64,000 nucleotides of DNA from Bacteroidaceae bacterium (GCA_017615835.1 JAFZZI010000009.1:1-64000); one strand, 5' to 3'; shown: positions 25,507-35,077, counted from the first letter of the stretch. Notes: generated by a model not told the origin, from the letters alone. Numbers and translations are program-made.

Positions 25507-25535
25507 AAAGCCGGTTCGAAGAGCCGGCTTTTTTT
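25507..25535 (+). terminator. terminator after tsf
   Basis: An 11-bp stem AAAGCCGGTTC/GAGCCGGCTTT with one G-U pair and a 3-base loop, followed by a T run. It closes the ribosomal protein operon. Confidence 0.9.
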
Positions 25536-25572
25536 GCCGTTAAGTCTGGTTGCACTATTTTTACGGTGACTT

Positions 25573-26193
25573 ATGAAGATAGTATGTGTCGCTTGGAATT
25601 ATGCGGAGCACAATAAAGAATTGTCCAACGCGTTAAAAGAAGAGGAAAATCCAGTGGTTTTCTTCAAGCCGGATTCTGCCTATCAGAGAAATCGCAGACC
25701 TTTCTTTCTGCCGGATTTCTCAAGTAGGACTGAGTATGAGGCCGAATTGGTTTTCAGGATCGGTCGTCTTGGCAAGGGTATTTCCCGCCGTTTTGCAGGA
25801 AGATACATTGACGGAGTTACGGTGGGAATTGATTTTACTGCCCGCGATATTCAGGATGACGATCGCCGTAATGGCCTTCCCTGGGGACTATGCAAAGGCT
25901 TTGACGGGTCGGCCGTAGTGGGTGACATGAGGTCTCCCGACATTCTTGGCAAGGATTTCGGTGAGCTCTCTTTCAGACTGAATATCGATGGTGTTGAAGT
26001 ACAGCACGGTTATGCTGGCGATATGTTGTTCCCCGTTGATAGGATTATTGAGTATGTCAGCGGATTCTGCACCTTGAAAACGGGTGACCTGATTTTTACG
26101 GGGACTCCAAAGGGGGTCGGTCCGGTCAGAGTGGGGCAGCATCTTGAAGGTTGGCTTGAAGATGAAAAGGTTCTGGATTTCCATATCAGGTGA
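25573..26193 (+). CDS. fumarylacetoacetate hydrolase (FAH) family enzyme
   Basis: A 206-residue cytoplasmic enzyme of the FAH fold, whose members are hydrolases, decarboxylases or isomerases of 2,4-diketo acids. YEAELVFRIGRLGK carries the metal-binding Glu pair, and VTVGIDFTARDIQ supplies the metal-binding Asp. GDLIFTGTPKGVGPV is the C-terminal family signature. The short length fits the YcgM-like subgroup with acylpyruvase or oxaloacetate-type activity. It sits 8 bases before porU and may be co-transcribed with it, without an obvious functional link. Confidence 0.85.
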   Translation: MKIVCVAWNYAEHNKELSNALKEEENPVVFFKPDSAYQRNRRPFFLPDFSSRTEYEAELVFRIGRLGKGISRRFAGRYIDGVTVGIDFTARDIQDDDRRNGLPWGLCKGFDGSAVVGDMRSPDILGKDFGELSFRLNIDGVEVQHGYAGDMLFPVDRIIEYVSGFCTLKTGDLIFTGTPKGVGPVRVGQHLEGWLEDEKVLDFHIR

Positions 26194-26201
26194 ATTGACG
26201 G

Positions 26202-29200
26202 TTGAAACGTTTGTTTTACATATTGCTCGCAGTCCTCTGGCCCTGTTTTATTGTCGGAGCCGGGGTTTTTACGGATGTTGACTGGGATGAACTCGGCCGT
26301 GATACCGTAATGCCTTATTACAGCTGTCAGCGTGTTCTTCCGGAGGATTATACTTCTTACACCTACCACGTTGTAATTGAGTACCCTGAGTTCGTGCCGG
26401 TGACAGGAGAGGAGTGTGACCGATGGCGGCTGGAAAGATATCGTGGAATGTTTGGAGTCTGGCCTGAAGTATCGTCGTCCGTCAGTTCCAGCCGCGGTGT
26501 GGGAATGCTTGACATCGGTTTTGTCCCGATTGTCGAGAGGGATGGCTGTTTCTATAGGATAAACTCGTTCAAGATAAATGTCCTGCGCAATCGTGTGGCG
26601 GCAAGAGGTTCCGTAAGAGACAAAACCTTAAGTGAGGAGAGATATTCCGGATCATCAGTACTGAGCCAAGGCTATTGGTACAAGATACGGGTTCGTTCAA
26701 CCGGTGTTTACAGACTTACAGCCGCAAAACTACGGGCAATGGGTTTCGATGACCCGTCGAAGGTCAGATTGTACGGATATGGAGGTGCCCTGCTTCCTGA
26801 GAGCGGTCTTGAGAACATGGACGATGACCTGAAAGAGATTCCTTTGTGGAGAGAAGGCGGCAATATTCTTTTTTATGGTCAGGGACCACTTTCCTGGACG
26901 CTTGAGTCAAGCGGAAGATACTCCCATAAATGGAACACTTTTTCGGAATACGGTTACTATTTTCTGACTGCCTGTGACTCAATTGCTCCAGCTGTTGTAA
27001 AGGAGATGGAAACGATTCCTGATCCGGGAGAGGAAGTGAATTGTTTCACTGATTATCTACTGTACGAGAAGGAGTTGTTCAGTTGGTATGATTCGGGACG
27101 CCGTTTCTATGACAGTCATGATTTTCTGACAGATCCGGTCAGTTCTTATCAGTTCAACCTGAAAGGTCTGGCGGGTGATACCGTCATGATGACGGTGTCT
27201 TTCTCTTCCAGCGGCTCATCGGCATCTTCTGTAAAGGTTTCGGTTAACGGGAACGATGTCGGCTTGGTGCGTCTGGCAGCAAATGCCGCGAACGAGAAGG
27301 CTGCGCTTGCTTCTTCTGCTTTCTTATGCAGTGGTATGTTCAGTGAAAACTCTACCGTGAAACTCTTGCATGACAGAAAGGATGGGGTATCCGGAAGGCT
27401 CGACTATATTCGTATTAACTATTTGAGGAAACTTGAACTGACTGGTTCAAGTCTGGCTTTCAGGACTGGCAACCGAAAGGGCGTTGTGCATTTTAATATT
27501 TCTTCTGATAAGACGGTTGTCGTATGGAACGTCTCTTCTGACGGAACTATCAGGCTGTTGCCTTCGGACACTCAGGCAGGCCACTGTGTTACTTTGTCTG
27601 TTGACAGTCAGATTCCCGGGGAATATGTGGCTGTGGACCCCAACGGACTGTTTGAAGAGCCGGAACCCGTGGGTGTGGTACCAAACCAGAATCTTCACTC
27701 TATCGGAGCCACTGATATGGTGATCATTGTTCCTGCAAGTGGCAGACTGACTGCTGAAGCTGAGAGATTGGCTGAGGCACATCGCAATGTTGATGGCCTG
27801 GAGGTGGTTGTGGTTCCGGCAAATCAGATTTTCAATGAGTTCTCCTCTGGGACACCGGATGCTACGGCATATCGCCGGTTCTTGAAAATGCTCTATGACA
27901 GGGATCACAGACTCAGATATCTGCTGCTGTTCGGTGACGGAGCGTGGGACAACAGAATGGTAACACCCGCGTGGACAGGTAAAAACCCCGACGAATACCT
28001 GCTCTGCTATGAGTCGGATAACAGTATCAGTGAGGTGAAGTCTTATGTGGCTGAGGACTATTATGCCCTGCTGGAGGATGGAAAGAACGGCAATGTGTTG
28101 TCGCAGAAAATCGATATCGGTGTAGGGCGCTTTCCTGTTGTTACGGTACAGGATGCAAAGTCGATGGTGGACAAGACTATTTCGTATATCAATGGAAATT
28201 ATGCTGGTTCGTGGCAGAATAGTGTCCTGATGCTCGGTGACGACGGCGATGGAAATACCCACATGGAACAGTCTGACAAAATTGCCGACAACATAGCAGC
28301 TATGAATCCTTCATTGAATATCCGGAAAATATATTGGGATACGTACAAGATGGAGGTATCGGCATCCGGCAACAGCTACCCTGAGGTAAGACGCGATATC
28401 CTGAAGGAGTTGGAAAAAGGAGCTTTGCTTGTGAACTATATTGGTCACGGAAGCCCTGATGTGTTGTCTCACGAATTGGTTATGGACAAGGGCGACTTTC
28501 TGAAACTTTCGTCTCAGCACCTTCCTTTATGGGTCACAGCTTCGTGTGACATTGCTCCATTCGACGCTGCATACGACATGATTGGCAAGAACGCACTCTT
28601 GAATCCGGTGGGAGGAGCTCTGGCATTGTTTGCCACAGCCCGTACTGTGTATTCGTCGCAAAACTATAAGATAGCCTGGCTGTTCAACCAAAACCTCATG
28701 AACCCTGAACTGGCCTTGGGAGATGTTGTCAGGGAGACTAAGGTACAGTTGGTAACCCCCATGTCTCCTTATCAGGATTACTCTGAGAATAAGGTACATT
28801 TCGTACTGCTGGGCGATCCGGCCCTCCATCTGGCTTTGCCGGAGCATAAGGTGGTTGTTGATACCATGCTGACCGGTATGGTGTCGGATGAGGGTGACCC
28901 TGTTGCCGCCGCCGGGAGCATCGTGACTGTAAAAGGATATGTCCAGACGCGGAGCGATTCCCTTCTGTCCGGTTATTCGGGGAGGTTGGACGTTCTGGTA
29001 TTTGACAGTAAAAGGCATATCGTATCGCTGAATAATCAGAAAGCGGCGGATGCACCGTTTGAGTTTGACGATTACGACAGAGTGTTGTTTTCCGGAACGG
29101 ACACTGTGTCGGACGGAAGGTTCAGTTTCAGATTTCCGGTTCCAAAGGATATCAATTATTCGAACGATTCCGGCAGAATGGTTCTTTTTGCGATTGACAA

Positions 29201-29918
29201 TGCCGGAAGAACTGCCAATGGATTCTATGAGGATTACCTTGTCGGCGGGACATACGAATTCATTTCGGCAGATACTATAGGACCCTCCATTTCACTTTTC
29301 CTTAATACTCCGGATTTCGAATATTGGGGAATGGTGAACAATTCACCTTGTCTTTTCGCCGAGTTGGAAGATGCTGACGGAATAAACTCCTCAGGAAACG
29401 GCATAGGTCACGACCTGCTGCTGGTGATAGACAACAATCCGTTATATACTTATGTCCTGAATGATTACTACACCCCGTCAGATTACAGGAAAGGCCGGAT
29501 AGTATTCTCAATTCCAAGTCTGCCGGAAGGCCGTCACACCTTAATGCTTCGTGCATGGGATGTTCTCAATAATTCTTCGACAGTGTATCTCGGTTTTGAG
29601 GTTACTGAAGAACTGGAGCCCGAAATACTCTCGGCAGATGTTACCGAGAATCCTGCCAAGGAAACAACGTCGTTTGTCATCCGGCACAACAGACCCGGCA
29701 GTATTGAGTCGGTGACGGTACAGGTTTATGATACGAAAGGTCGCTTGTTATGGACCGGGCGTACCGGAGATTCCAGTAACGGTATGTGCATTATGGATTG
29801 GAATCTTTGCGGCGATAACGGACAGAGGCTCTCCTCCGGTCTGTATCTGTACAAAGTGACTGTGAGTGATACCGGAGGTGGATGCTCGTCCGGGATGAAT
29901 AAACTGATAGTGCTGTAA
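26202..29918 (+). CDS. porU: type IX secretion system sortase PorU
   Basis: A 1238-residue cell-surface cysteine peptidase that cleaves C-terminal domains of T9SS cargo and joins the protein to A-LPS. A hydrophobic signal (KRLFYILLAVLWPCFIVGAG) directly follows the TTG start; no ATG lies before the signal. The gingipain-like C25 domain spans roughly residues 500-860: NYIGHGSPDVLSHE gives catalytic H749 and VTASCDIAPFD gives catalytic C782. A C-terminal beta domain with GLYLYKVTV closes the protein, as in known PorU. porV follows, then ispF, the same order as in Porphyromonas gingivalis. Confidence 0.92.
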   Translation: MKRLFYILLAVLWPCFIVGAGVFTDVDWDELGRDTVMPYYSCQRVLPEDYTSYTYHVVIEYPEFVPVTGEECDRWRLERYRGMFGVWPEVSSSVSSSRGVGMLDIGFVPIVERDGCFYRINSFKINVLRNRVAARGSVRDKTLSEERYSGSSVLSQGYWYKIRVRSTGVYRLTAAKLRAMGFDDPSKVRLYGYGGALLPESGLENMDDDLKEIPLWREGGNILFYGQGPLSWTLESSGRYSHKWNTFSEYGYYFLTACDSIAPAVVKEMETIPDPGEEVNCFTDYLLYEKELFSWYDSGRRFYDSHDFLTDPVSSYQFNLKGLAGDTVMMTVSFSSSGSSASSVKVSVNGNDVGLVRLAANAANEKAALASSAFLCSGMFSENSTVKLLHDRKDGVSGRLDYIRINYLRKLELTGSSLAFRTGNRKGVVHFNISSDKTVVVWNVSSDGTIRLLPSDTQAGHCVTLSVDSQIPGEYVAVDPNGLFEEPEPVGVVPNQNLHSIGATDMVIIVPASGRLTAEAERLAEAHRNVDGLEVVVVPANQIFNEFSSGTPDATAYRRFLKMLYDRDHRLRYLLLFGDGAWDNRMVTPAWTGKNPDEYLLCYESDNSISEVKSYVAEDYYALLEDGKNGNVLSQKIDIGVGRFPVVTVQDAKSMVDKTISYINGNYAGSWQNSVLMLGDDGDGNTHMEQSDKIADNIAAMNPSLNIRKIYWDTYKMEVSASGNSYPEVRRDILKELEKGALLVNYIGHGSPDVLSHELVMDKGDFLKLSSQHLPLWVTASCDIAPFDAAYDMIGKNALLNPVGGALALFATARTVYSSQNYKIAWLFNQNLMNPELALGDVVRETKVQLVTPMSPYQDYSENKVHFVLLGDPALHLALPEHKVVVDTMLTGMVSDEGDPVAAAGSIVTVKGYVQTRSDSLLSGYSGRLDVLVFDSKRHIVSLNNQKAADAPFEFDDYDRVLFSGTDTVSDGRFSFRFPVPKDINYSNDSGRMVLFAIDNAGRTANGFYEDYLVGGTYEFISADTIGPSISLFLNTPDFEYWGMVNNSPCLFAELEDADGINSSGNGIGHDLLLVIDNNPLYTYVLNDYYTPSDYRKGRIVFSIPSLPEGRHTLMLRAWDVLNNSSTVYLGFEVTEELEPEILSADVTENPAKETTSFVIRHNRPGSIESVTVQVYDTKGRLLWTGRTGDSSNGMCIMDWNLCGDNGQRLSSGLYLYKVTVSDTGGGCSSGMNKLIVL

Positions 29919-30016
29919 AAAAGTGTGAAAAGGGGTGCCTTAGACAATAAACGGGATAATTGGAAGTTTTTAATAATGCCCTTCTCTTTGTTTTGGGGTA
30001 CAATAATTGGGAAAAA

Positions 30017-31210
30017 ATGAAGAAACAGATAATACTGACGGTCTTTTTGTCGTTGTCCGTGTTTCCGCTGTCAGCACAGAAAGACCTGTTCAATCCTGTT
30101 TATACAGGAGTCACTTCACTTTCCATCGCGCCAGATTCCCGTGGTGGAGCCCTTGGTGATGTGGGTTGTGCTACCGATCCTTATTTCGACACGAACAATC
30201 AGTATTGGAATCCAGCAAAATATCCATACACAAAGAGTCCTGCCGGCATTTCGCTGAGCTATACCCCTTGGTTGCGCAAACTGGTCAAGGATATTGACCT
30301 TGCATATCTCTGCGGATACGGAAAGCTGGATGACTATTCGGCAATAAGTGCATCGCTGACCTATTTTTCTCTTGGCGAGGTTCTGGCAAGTTCATATACA
30401 ATACGACCTTACGAACTGGGTGTTGACGTGGCTTATTCACGTATGCTTTCCGATGTATTCTCCGCTGCTGTGGGACTGAGGTTTATCTTCTCGGATCTGC
30501 AGTACAATTATGCCGACGACATTACACCGGGCAAGGCTTTTGCTGCTGATATATCAATGTACTACAATAATTACGTCGGAATCGGAAGGCGCGACTGCAT
30601 GCTGGGACTCGGCTTGAATATTTCGAACATTGGCAGCAAGATTTCATATGACGGTGGTCAGACTAACCAGTTTATTCCTACAAATCTGCGGTTAGGCGCT
30701 TCGCTGTTGGTTCCGATTGACGAGTATAATGTGTTTTCGTTCAATGTTGATCTGAATAAGCTGCTGGTTCCGACGAGACCTACATATTCACAGTTTATGG
30801 AGGAAATGCACCCTGGGGAAACGGATGACAAGTACAGTTATGCATCGGAGTATTCCACCTGGGTTGAATCGACCGGATATAACGATGTCTCCTCGATAGC
30901 CGGTATTTTCAAGTCTTTTTGTGATGCACCGGGCGGCTTTGCGGAAGAACTGAGGGAGATTTATTGGGGAGTCGGTGTGGAATACATATACAATGACCGC
31001 TTCACGCTGCGTGCCGGTTATCACTATGAGGACAAGAACAAGGGTAACCGCAAGTATTTCTCATTTGGAGCCGGTTTCAGAATGAGCATATTCTCGCTTG
31101 ATGCAGCTTACTTGGTTTCAACATCACAGGTGAATCCGTTGGACCAGACTTTGAGGTTCTCACTCTCCTTCGATTTGGATGGTATTCGCACAATGATTGG
31201 AAGAAGATGA
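30017..31210 (+). CDS. porV: type IX secretion outer membrane protein PorV (LptO)
   Basis: A 397-residue outer-membrane beta-barrel started at ATG 30017, which opens a clean signal peptide (MKKQIILTVFLSLSVFPLSAQ). LSIAPDSRGGALGDVGCATDP is the PorV signature, and alternating aromatic strands run to the C-terminus (LRFSLSFDLDG). PorV shuttles cargo from the SprA translocon to the PorU attachment complex. It follows porU by 98 bases and overlaps ispF by 4 bases (ATGA). Confidence 0.92.
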   Translation: MKKQIILTVFLSLSVFPLSAQKDLFNPVYTGVTSLSIAPDSRGGALGDVGCATDPYFDTNNQYWNPAKYPYTKSPAGISLSYTPWLRKLVKDIDLAYLCGYGKLDDYSAISASLTYFSLGEVLASSYTIRPYELGVDVAYSRMLSDVFSAAVGLRFIFSDLQYNYADDITPGKAFAADISMYYNNYVGIGRRDCMLGLGLNISNIGSKISYDGGQTNQFIPTNLRLGASLLVPIDEYNVFSFNVDLNKLLVPTRPTYSQFMEEMHPGETDDKYSYASEYSTWVESTGYNDVSSIAGIFKSFCDAPGGFAEELREIYWGVGVEYIYNDRFTLRAGYHYEDKNKGNRKYFSFGAGFRMSIFSLDAAYLVSTSQVNPLDQTLRFSLSFDLDGIRTMIGRR

Positions 31211-31683
31211 CAAGAGTAGGTTTCGGTTTTGATGTACATCAGTTCGCACAAGACAGGGAACTGTGGCTAGGAGGTATTAAGATTGATTATGAAAAAGGCT
31301 TGCTCGGACACTCTGATGCTGATGTTCTGATCCATGCTATATGTGATGCCATACTGGGGGCGGCAAATCTCCGTGATATAGGTTTTCATTTTTCAGATAA
31401 AGATCCCAGGTATAAAGGGGTGGATAGCAAGATTCTTTTGAAGGAGTGTGTCAGGCTGGCCGATGAGAAAGGCTATCGGATAGTAAACGTTGACGCGACT
31501 GTCTGTGCTGAGGAACCAAGGTTGAATCCTTTCATTCCCTCCATGCAGGCAGTTCTTGCAAAGTGCATGGGCCTGGATGGCGATTTCGTTTCCATAAAGG
31601 CTACCACTACCGAGAAACTTGGTTTTACGGGACGTGGAGAGGGTATTTCAGCCTATGCCGTATGTCTCATAGAGTCCAAGTAG
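31207..31683 (+). CDS. ispF: 2-C-methyl-D-erythritol 2,4-cyclodiphosphate synthase
   Basis: A 158-residue enzyme of the MEP isoprenoid pathway. RVGFGFDVHQF gives the metal ligands Asp and His, LGHSDADVLIHAICDAILGA the second signature and the third metal His, and TTTEKLGFTGRGEGI the C-terminal loop. The start overlaps the porV stop. The last 36 bases overlap the 3' end of nadD on the other strand. dxr of the same pathway is at 37791. Confidence 0.96.
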   Translation: MTRVGFGFDVHQFAQDRELWLGGIKIDYEKGLLGHSDADVLIHAICDAILGAANLRDIGFHFSDKDPRYKGVDSKILLKECVRLADEKGYRIVNVDATVCAEEPRLNPFIPSMQAVLAKCMGLDGDFVSIKATTTEKLGFTGRGEGISAYAVCLIESK

Positions 31684-32226
31684 CGCTGCTACATCTGGCG
31701 GAACCAGACCGTCAACCGGCAAGCCTTGCTTCAACATGTTCCTTATCTGAGTGGAACTGATGTCGATTGTAGGGCAGTCGAGTATGTGAACGTTGGCTGT
31801 TGATGATTCGGGTAGGGGATACCCGCTGCGTGGGTAAACTATTATCTGATGATTTTGCTGAATATAATCGCTGTCACACCAGTTCCCGAACTTTGCCCAG
31901 TTGTCAGCACCTATTACAAGGCTGAACTCACGGAGAGGATAGGAGGCGTTCAGTTTTCGAAGAGTGTTGGATGTGAAGGATGGCTTGGACAGCGAAAATT
32001 CAAAGTCGGACGCCTCAATTCTGTCAAGATTACGGACTGCCATTCTGGCCATTGTCAACCTGAAATCATCATCCATCAGTGTCAGGTTCCTTTTCCACGG
32101 GTTTTGAGGAGTGACCATAAGCCATAGTTCGTCAGCAAGATTGGAGTCAATTACACTGCGGGCTATGGCAATGTGCCCGTTGTGCAGCGGGTTGAATGTT
32201 CCTCCGAAAACAGCAGTCCGAACCAT
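31648..32226 (-). CDS. nadD: nicotinate-nucleotide adenylyltransferase
   Basis: A 192-residue enzyme that makes deamido-NAD from nicotinate mononucleotide. VFGGTFNPLHNGHIAIA is the nucleotidyltransferase GxFxPxHxGH signature, and TIDISSTQIRNML is the second (SxxxxR) motif. ATG 32226 lies one base after the gmk stop; a Met 12 bases earlier would overlap gmk. The 3' end overlaps ispF convergently by 36 bases, with no room for a terminator between them. Confidence 0.94.
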   Translation of the reverse strand: MVRTAVFGGTFNPLHNGHIAIARSVIDSNLADELWLMVTPQNPWKRNLTLMDDDFRLTMARMAVRNLDRIEASDFEFSLSKPSFTSNTLRKLNASYPLREFSLVIGADNWAKFGNWCDSDYIQQNHQIIVYPRSGYPLPESSTANVHILDCPTIDISSTQIRNMLKQGLPVDGLVPPDVAALLGLYETYGIG

Positions 32227-32227
32227 G

Positions 32228-32797
32228 TCAGACTTCAAGAAATGTGCGGACTGCCTGAAGCGCCTTGTCTATTGCGGCCTCCATGTCATCATTCACTATG
32301 ACCGAATCAAATCGGGAAGCAAATGCTATCTCGTGGTCTGCTTTGGCTATTCTCTTCTCAATGGTTTCAGGAGAGTCCGTACCGCGTTTCTTCAGTCTGC
32401 GTCGAAGTTCCTGAACCGATGGAGGCATGATAAAGATGGACAGGGCCCTGTCGCCAAAATACTTCTTGATGTTACATCCTCCTGAAACATCAACATCAAA
32501 TACGACATTGAAGCCTTCGGCAAGTTTCTCTTCTATCTGCGACTTGAGAGTTCCATAGAAGCATCCTTCGTACACTTCTTCATATTCGAGGAATTCGTTG
32601 TTGTCTATAAGTCTTCGGAATTCCTCCTCGGTAAGGAAGTAATACTCAACTCCGTTACGCTCGCTGCCTCTGGGCTTTCGACTTGTGGCGGATATTGAAA
32701 AGGTGAGTTTCAGTTCGGAATGCTTGAGAAGGGAGTTCACTATGGTTGATTTCCCGGCTCCGGACGGTGCTGAAAAAATGAGACACTTGCCTGCCAT
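32228..32797 (-). CDS. gmk: guanylate kinase
   Basis: A 189-residue kinase that phosphorylates GMP to GDP. The P-loop is FSAPSGAGKSTI, and TSRKPRGSERNGVEYYFLTEEEF is the GMP-binding signature. It lies between yicC (7 bases upstream) and nadD (1 base downstream). The yicC-gmk pairing is conserved widely in bacteria. Confidence 0.96.
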   Translation of the reverse strand: MAGKCLIFSAPSGAGKSTIVNSLLKHSELKLTFSISATSRKPRGSERNGVEYYFLTEEEFRRLIDNNEFLEYEEVYEGCFYGTLKSQIEEKLAEGFNVVFDVDVSGGCNIKKYFGDRALSIFIMPPSVQELRRRLKKRGTDSPETIEKRIAKADHEIAFASRFDSVIVNDDMEAAIDKALQAVRTFLEV

Positions 32798-32804
32798 ATT
32801 CTTG

Positions 32805-33677
32805 TTACATTACGTTCAAAACCTGCTCTTTGATCTGTTCCAACTCGTCTTTCATCTTTACGACGATTATTTGCATCTCAGCCTGGTTGCTCTTGCTTCC
32901 GAGTGTATTTATTTCGCGCCCCATCTCCTGGGCGATGAACCCTAGTTTCTTACCTTGTCCGTGGCCGGTTTCAATGGTGTTGACAAAGTAGTTGAGGTGG
33001 TTCTCGAGACGCTGCTTCTCTTCGCTTATGTCCAGTTTCTCAATATAAAAGATCAGCTCCTGTTCAAACCGGTTCCTGTCATACCCTGTCTCAACTGTCC
33101 GTAGTGATTCCTGTATTCGGTTGCGGATGTTTTCTACACGGCTGGCCTCGTAAGGCCTGATTGATTCGAGAAGGATGCGTATGTTGCTGATCTTCTCGCG
33201 AAATTTGTTTTCGAGCGCACGGCCTTCCTGTTCGCGGAACTCCATAAGTTGGCTGATTGCCTGGTCAACAGCATCCGAAACAGTGTCCCATAATTCATCG
33301 GTGAGTTCTTCTGCGTGGCTTTGGGAAATTACCTCTGGCATACGCAGAAGGGTGGAGAACCAGTCTGCAGGCAAATTGATTTTTTCTTGGTTTGCAATGT
33401 CACGTATTTGCCTGACATAGTCTGCAAATACAGCACCGTTGATTGTCTGAGAGGATGTTTCAGCAGAATCTTCGACAGTTATGAAGAAATCGCATTTTCC
33501 ACGCTCAAGCCGATCGGTAATCCTGGAACGGATTTCCAGTTCCTTACTTCTGAAAATGAATGGAATCCGCGTGGAGATATCCATAGACTTGCTGTTGAGT
33601 GACTTTATTTCAACCGTTATGGTACGGGTCCCTGTCTTGACGGAACTTTTTCCGTAACCTGTCATTGATAATATCAT
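32805..33677 (-). CDS. yicC: YicC-family endoribonuclease
   Basis: A 290-residue cytoplasmic protein. The N-terminal MTGYGKSSVKTGTRTITVEIKSLNSKSMDI and C-terminal GKKLGFIAQEMGREINTLGSKSNQ are the two YicC family signatures. Family members in E. coli have been reported as endoribonucleases and stress-linked factors. It has its own promoter at 33703-33710 and starts the yicC-gmk-nadD operon. Confidence 0.92.
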   Translation of the reverse strand: MILSMTGYGKSSVKTGTRTITVEIKSLNSKSMDISTRIPFIFRSKELEIRSRITDRLERGKCDFFITVEDSAETSSQTINGAVFADYVRQIRDIANQEKINLPADWFSTLLRMPEVISQSHAEELTDELWDTVSDAVDQAISQLMEFREQEGRALENKFREKISNIRILLESIRPYEASRVENIRNRIQESLRTVETGYDRNRFEQELIFYIEKLDISEEKQRLENHLNYFVNTIETGHGQGKKLGFIAQEMGREINTLGSKSNQAEMQIIVVKMKDELEQIKEQVLNVM

Positions 33678-33702
33678 ATCGGACTCTCTTTCTTAATATG
33701 TA

Positions 33703-33710
33703 CAAAATTA
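33703..33710 (-). promoter_or_regulatory. promoter -7 element of yicC-gmk-nadD
   Basis: The reverse strand reads TAATTTTG, an exact TAnnTTTG match, 25 bases upstream of the yicC start. Confidence 0.55.
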
Positions 33711-33732
33711 CACATTTTCGGGAATATTTCAG

Positions 33733-33740
33733 TACTTTTG
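33733..33740 (+). promoter_or_regulatory. promoter -7 element of the tsaB-murA-dxr run
   Basis: TACTTTTG, an exact TAnnTTTG match, 26 bases before the tsaB ATG at 33767. Transcription would start near 33747, so in-frame Met codons upstream of that are excluded. It may drive the whole co-directional run to rseP. Confidence 0.6.
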
Positions 33741-33766
33741 TAAAGCAAGACAAGACGAAGGACCGG

Positions 33767-34459
33767 ATGAGTTGCATTCTGCACATAGAATCAGCTACCA
33801 ATGGCTGTTCAGTTGCCGTCAGCGAAGAGGGAGAACTTCTTTTCTGCAAAGAGGACATGGAGGAACACAACAACTCCGTCACTCTTGGGGTTTTTGTTGA
33901 CGAGGCCTTGTCGCTTATTGACAGTCGGGGACTGGAAATGACGGCAGTGGCTGTCAGCGAAGGACCAGGTTCATACACGGGTCTGAGGATAGGAGTGTCA
34001 ATGGCGAAGGGAATATGTTATGCAAGGAATGCCAGGCTTCTGGCTGTGCCGACACTGAAACTGCTGTGTGTGCCTTTGTTGTTGAACATTTGCGATATGC
34101 CTGATGACGCCCTGCTTTGTCCTATGCTGGATGCCAGGCGTATGGAAGTTTACTCTTGCATATATGACCGTTCTCTTAATCCTGTCCGCGGGATAATGGC
34201 CGAGGTTGTGGACAGTGGAACTTATGACGTATATCTGGACTCACATGTTGTCTATTTCTTCGGAAACGGTTCTGACAAGTGCAAGGACCTGATAAAGCAT
34301 CCCAATGCAAGGTTCATTCCTGATTGCAGTCCATCAGCCAGATGGATGTTCCCTTTGGCTGAATTATCTCTGTTGAGAGAACAAACAGAGGATGTGGCAT
34401 ATTTTGAGCCTTTCTATCTGAAGGATTTTGTTGCATTGAAACCCAAAAAACTCATATAG
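33767..34459 (+). CDS. tsaB: tRNA t6A synthesis protein TsaB
   Basis: A 230-residue ASKHA-fold protein that partners TsaD in making N6-threonylcarbamoyladenosine at A37 of tRNA. LHIESATNGCSVAVSEEGELL is the N-terminal signature, and SEGPGSYTGLRIGVSMAKG the second. The start at ATG 33767 follows the promoter; earlier Met codons lie at or before the -7 box. The next gene begins on the base after this stop. Confidence 0.92.
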   Translation: MSCILHIESATNGCSVAVSEEGELLFCKEDMEEHNNSVTLGVFVDEALSLIDSRGLEMTAVAVSEGPGSYTGLRIGVSMAKGICYARNARLLAVPTLKLLCVPLLLNICDMPDDALLCPMLDARRMEVYSCIYDRSLNPVRGIMAEVVDSGTYDVYLDSHVVYFFGNGSDKCKDLIKHPNARFIPDCSPSARWMFPLAELSLLREQTEDVAYFEPFYLKDFVALKPKKLI

Positions 34460-35074
34460 ATGGAATACAATACTCAACGGGAACGTTTGCCAATGCCAGA
34501 GTATGGCCGTTCTGTACAGGAGATGGTGGATTTCGCCGTAGGAATTGAGGACAGGGCTGAAAGGCAGCGTTGTGCAGAGGCAATCATCGACATAATGTGG
34601 GGAATGTTTCCTTCTTACCGTGACATCAAGGATTTTCAGGTTAAGCTTTGGGATCATCTTGCATATATGTCCGGATACAGGCTCGATGTCGATTATCCCT
34701 ATCCGGTGACTCGTTTGGATGTGACAAAGCAGACTCCGGAACGTATCAGTTATTCAAATGGTAAAATTGCGATGCGTCATTATGGCAAGATTGTGCCTGA
34801 ATTAATCTTAAAAGCGTCATCCTTGCCGCAGGGGCCCGAACGGGACCAGTTGATAAGGCTCATAGCCGTCCAAATGAAAAAGGATCTGTTGATCTGGAAT
34901 AAGGAAATGGCAGGAGATGATCGGATTGTCGACGATTTGCGCGAATTTTCAAACGGCCTGATTCAGATTGAGAGCGGTAACCTGGATATTGATGTCCCAA
35001 GGCAGGCTGCAAATCAGAATCAGATGAGAACTCAGAAACAGGGCCAGCGCAGGAAGAACAGAAAAAGATATTGA
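34460..35074 (+). CDS. DUF4290-family protein
   Basis: A 204-residue soluble protein of a family restricted to Bacteroidota. EYNTQRERLPMPEYGRSVQEMVDFAV opens it and MWGMFPSYRDIKDFQVKLWDHLAYMSG is the conserved core. Residues after about 175 form a basic, Gln/Arg-rich tail (KQGQRRKNRKRY) suggestive of nucleic-acid binding. Function is unknown. It abuts tsaB with no gap and precedes murA by 3 bases, an order I recall as conserved in Bacteroidales. Confidence 0.85.
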   Translation: MEYNTQRERLPMPEYGRSVQEMVDFAVGIEDRAERQRCAEAIIDIMWGMFPSYRDIKDFQVKLWDHLAYMSGYRLDVDYPYPVTRLDVTKQTPERISYSNGKIAMRHYGKIVPELILKASSLPQGPERDQLIRLIAVQMKKDLLIWNKEMAGDDRIVDDLREFSNGLIQIESGNLDIDVPRQAANQNQMRTQKQGQRRKNRKRY

Positions 35075-35077
35075 GTC

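Noticed and set aside
27447-28262. 271-codon minus-strand frame inside porU
   Set aside because: The plus frame has the C25 catalytic residues and continuous homology; the minus frame has no recognisable features.
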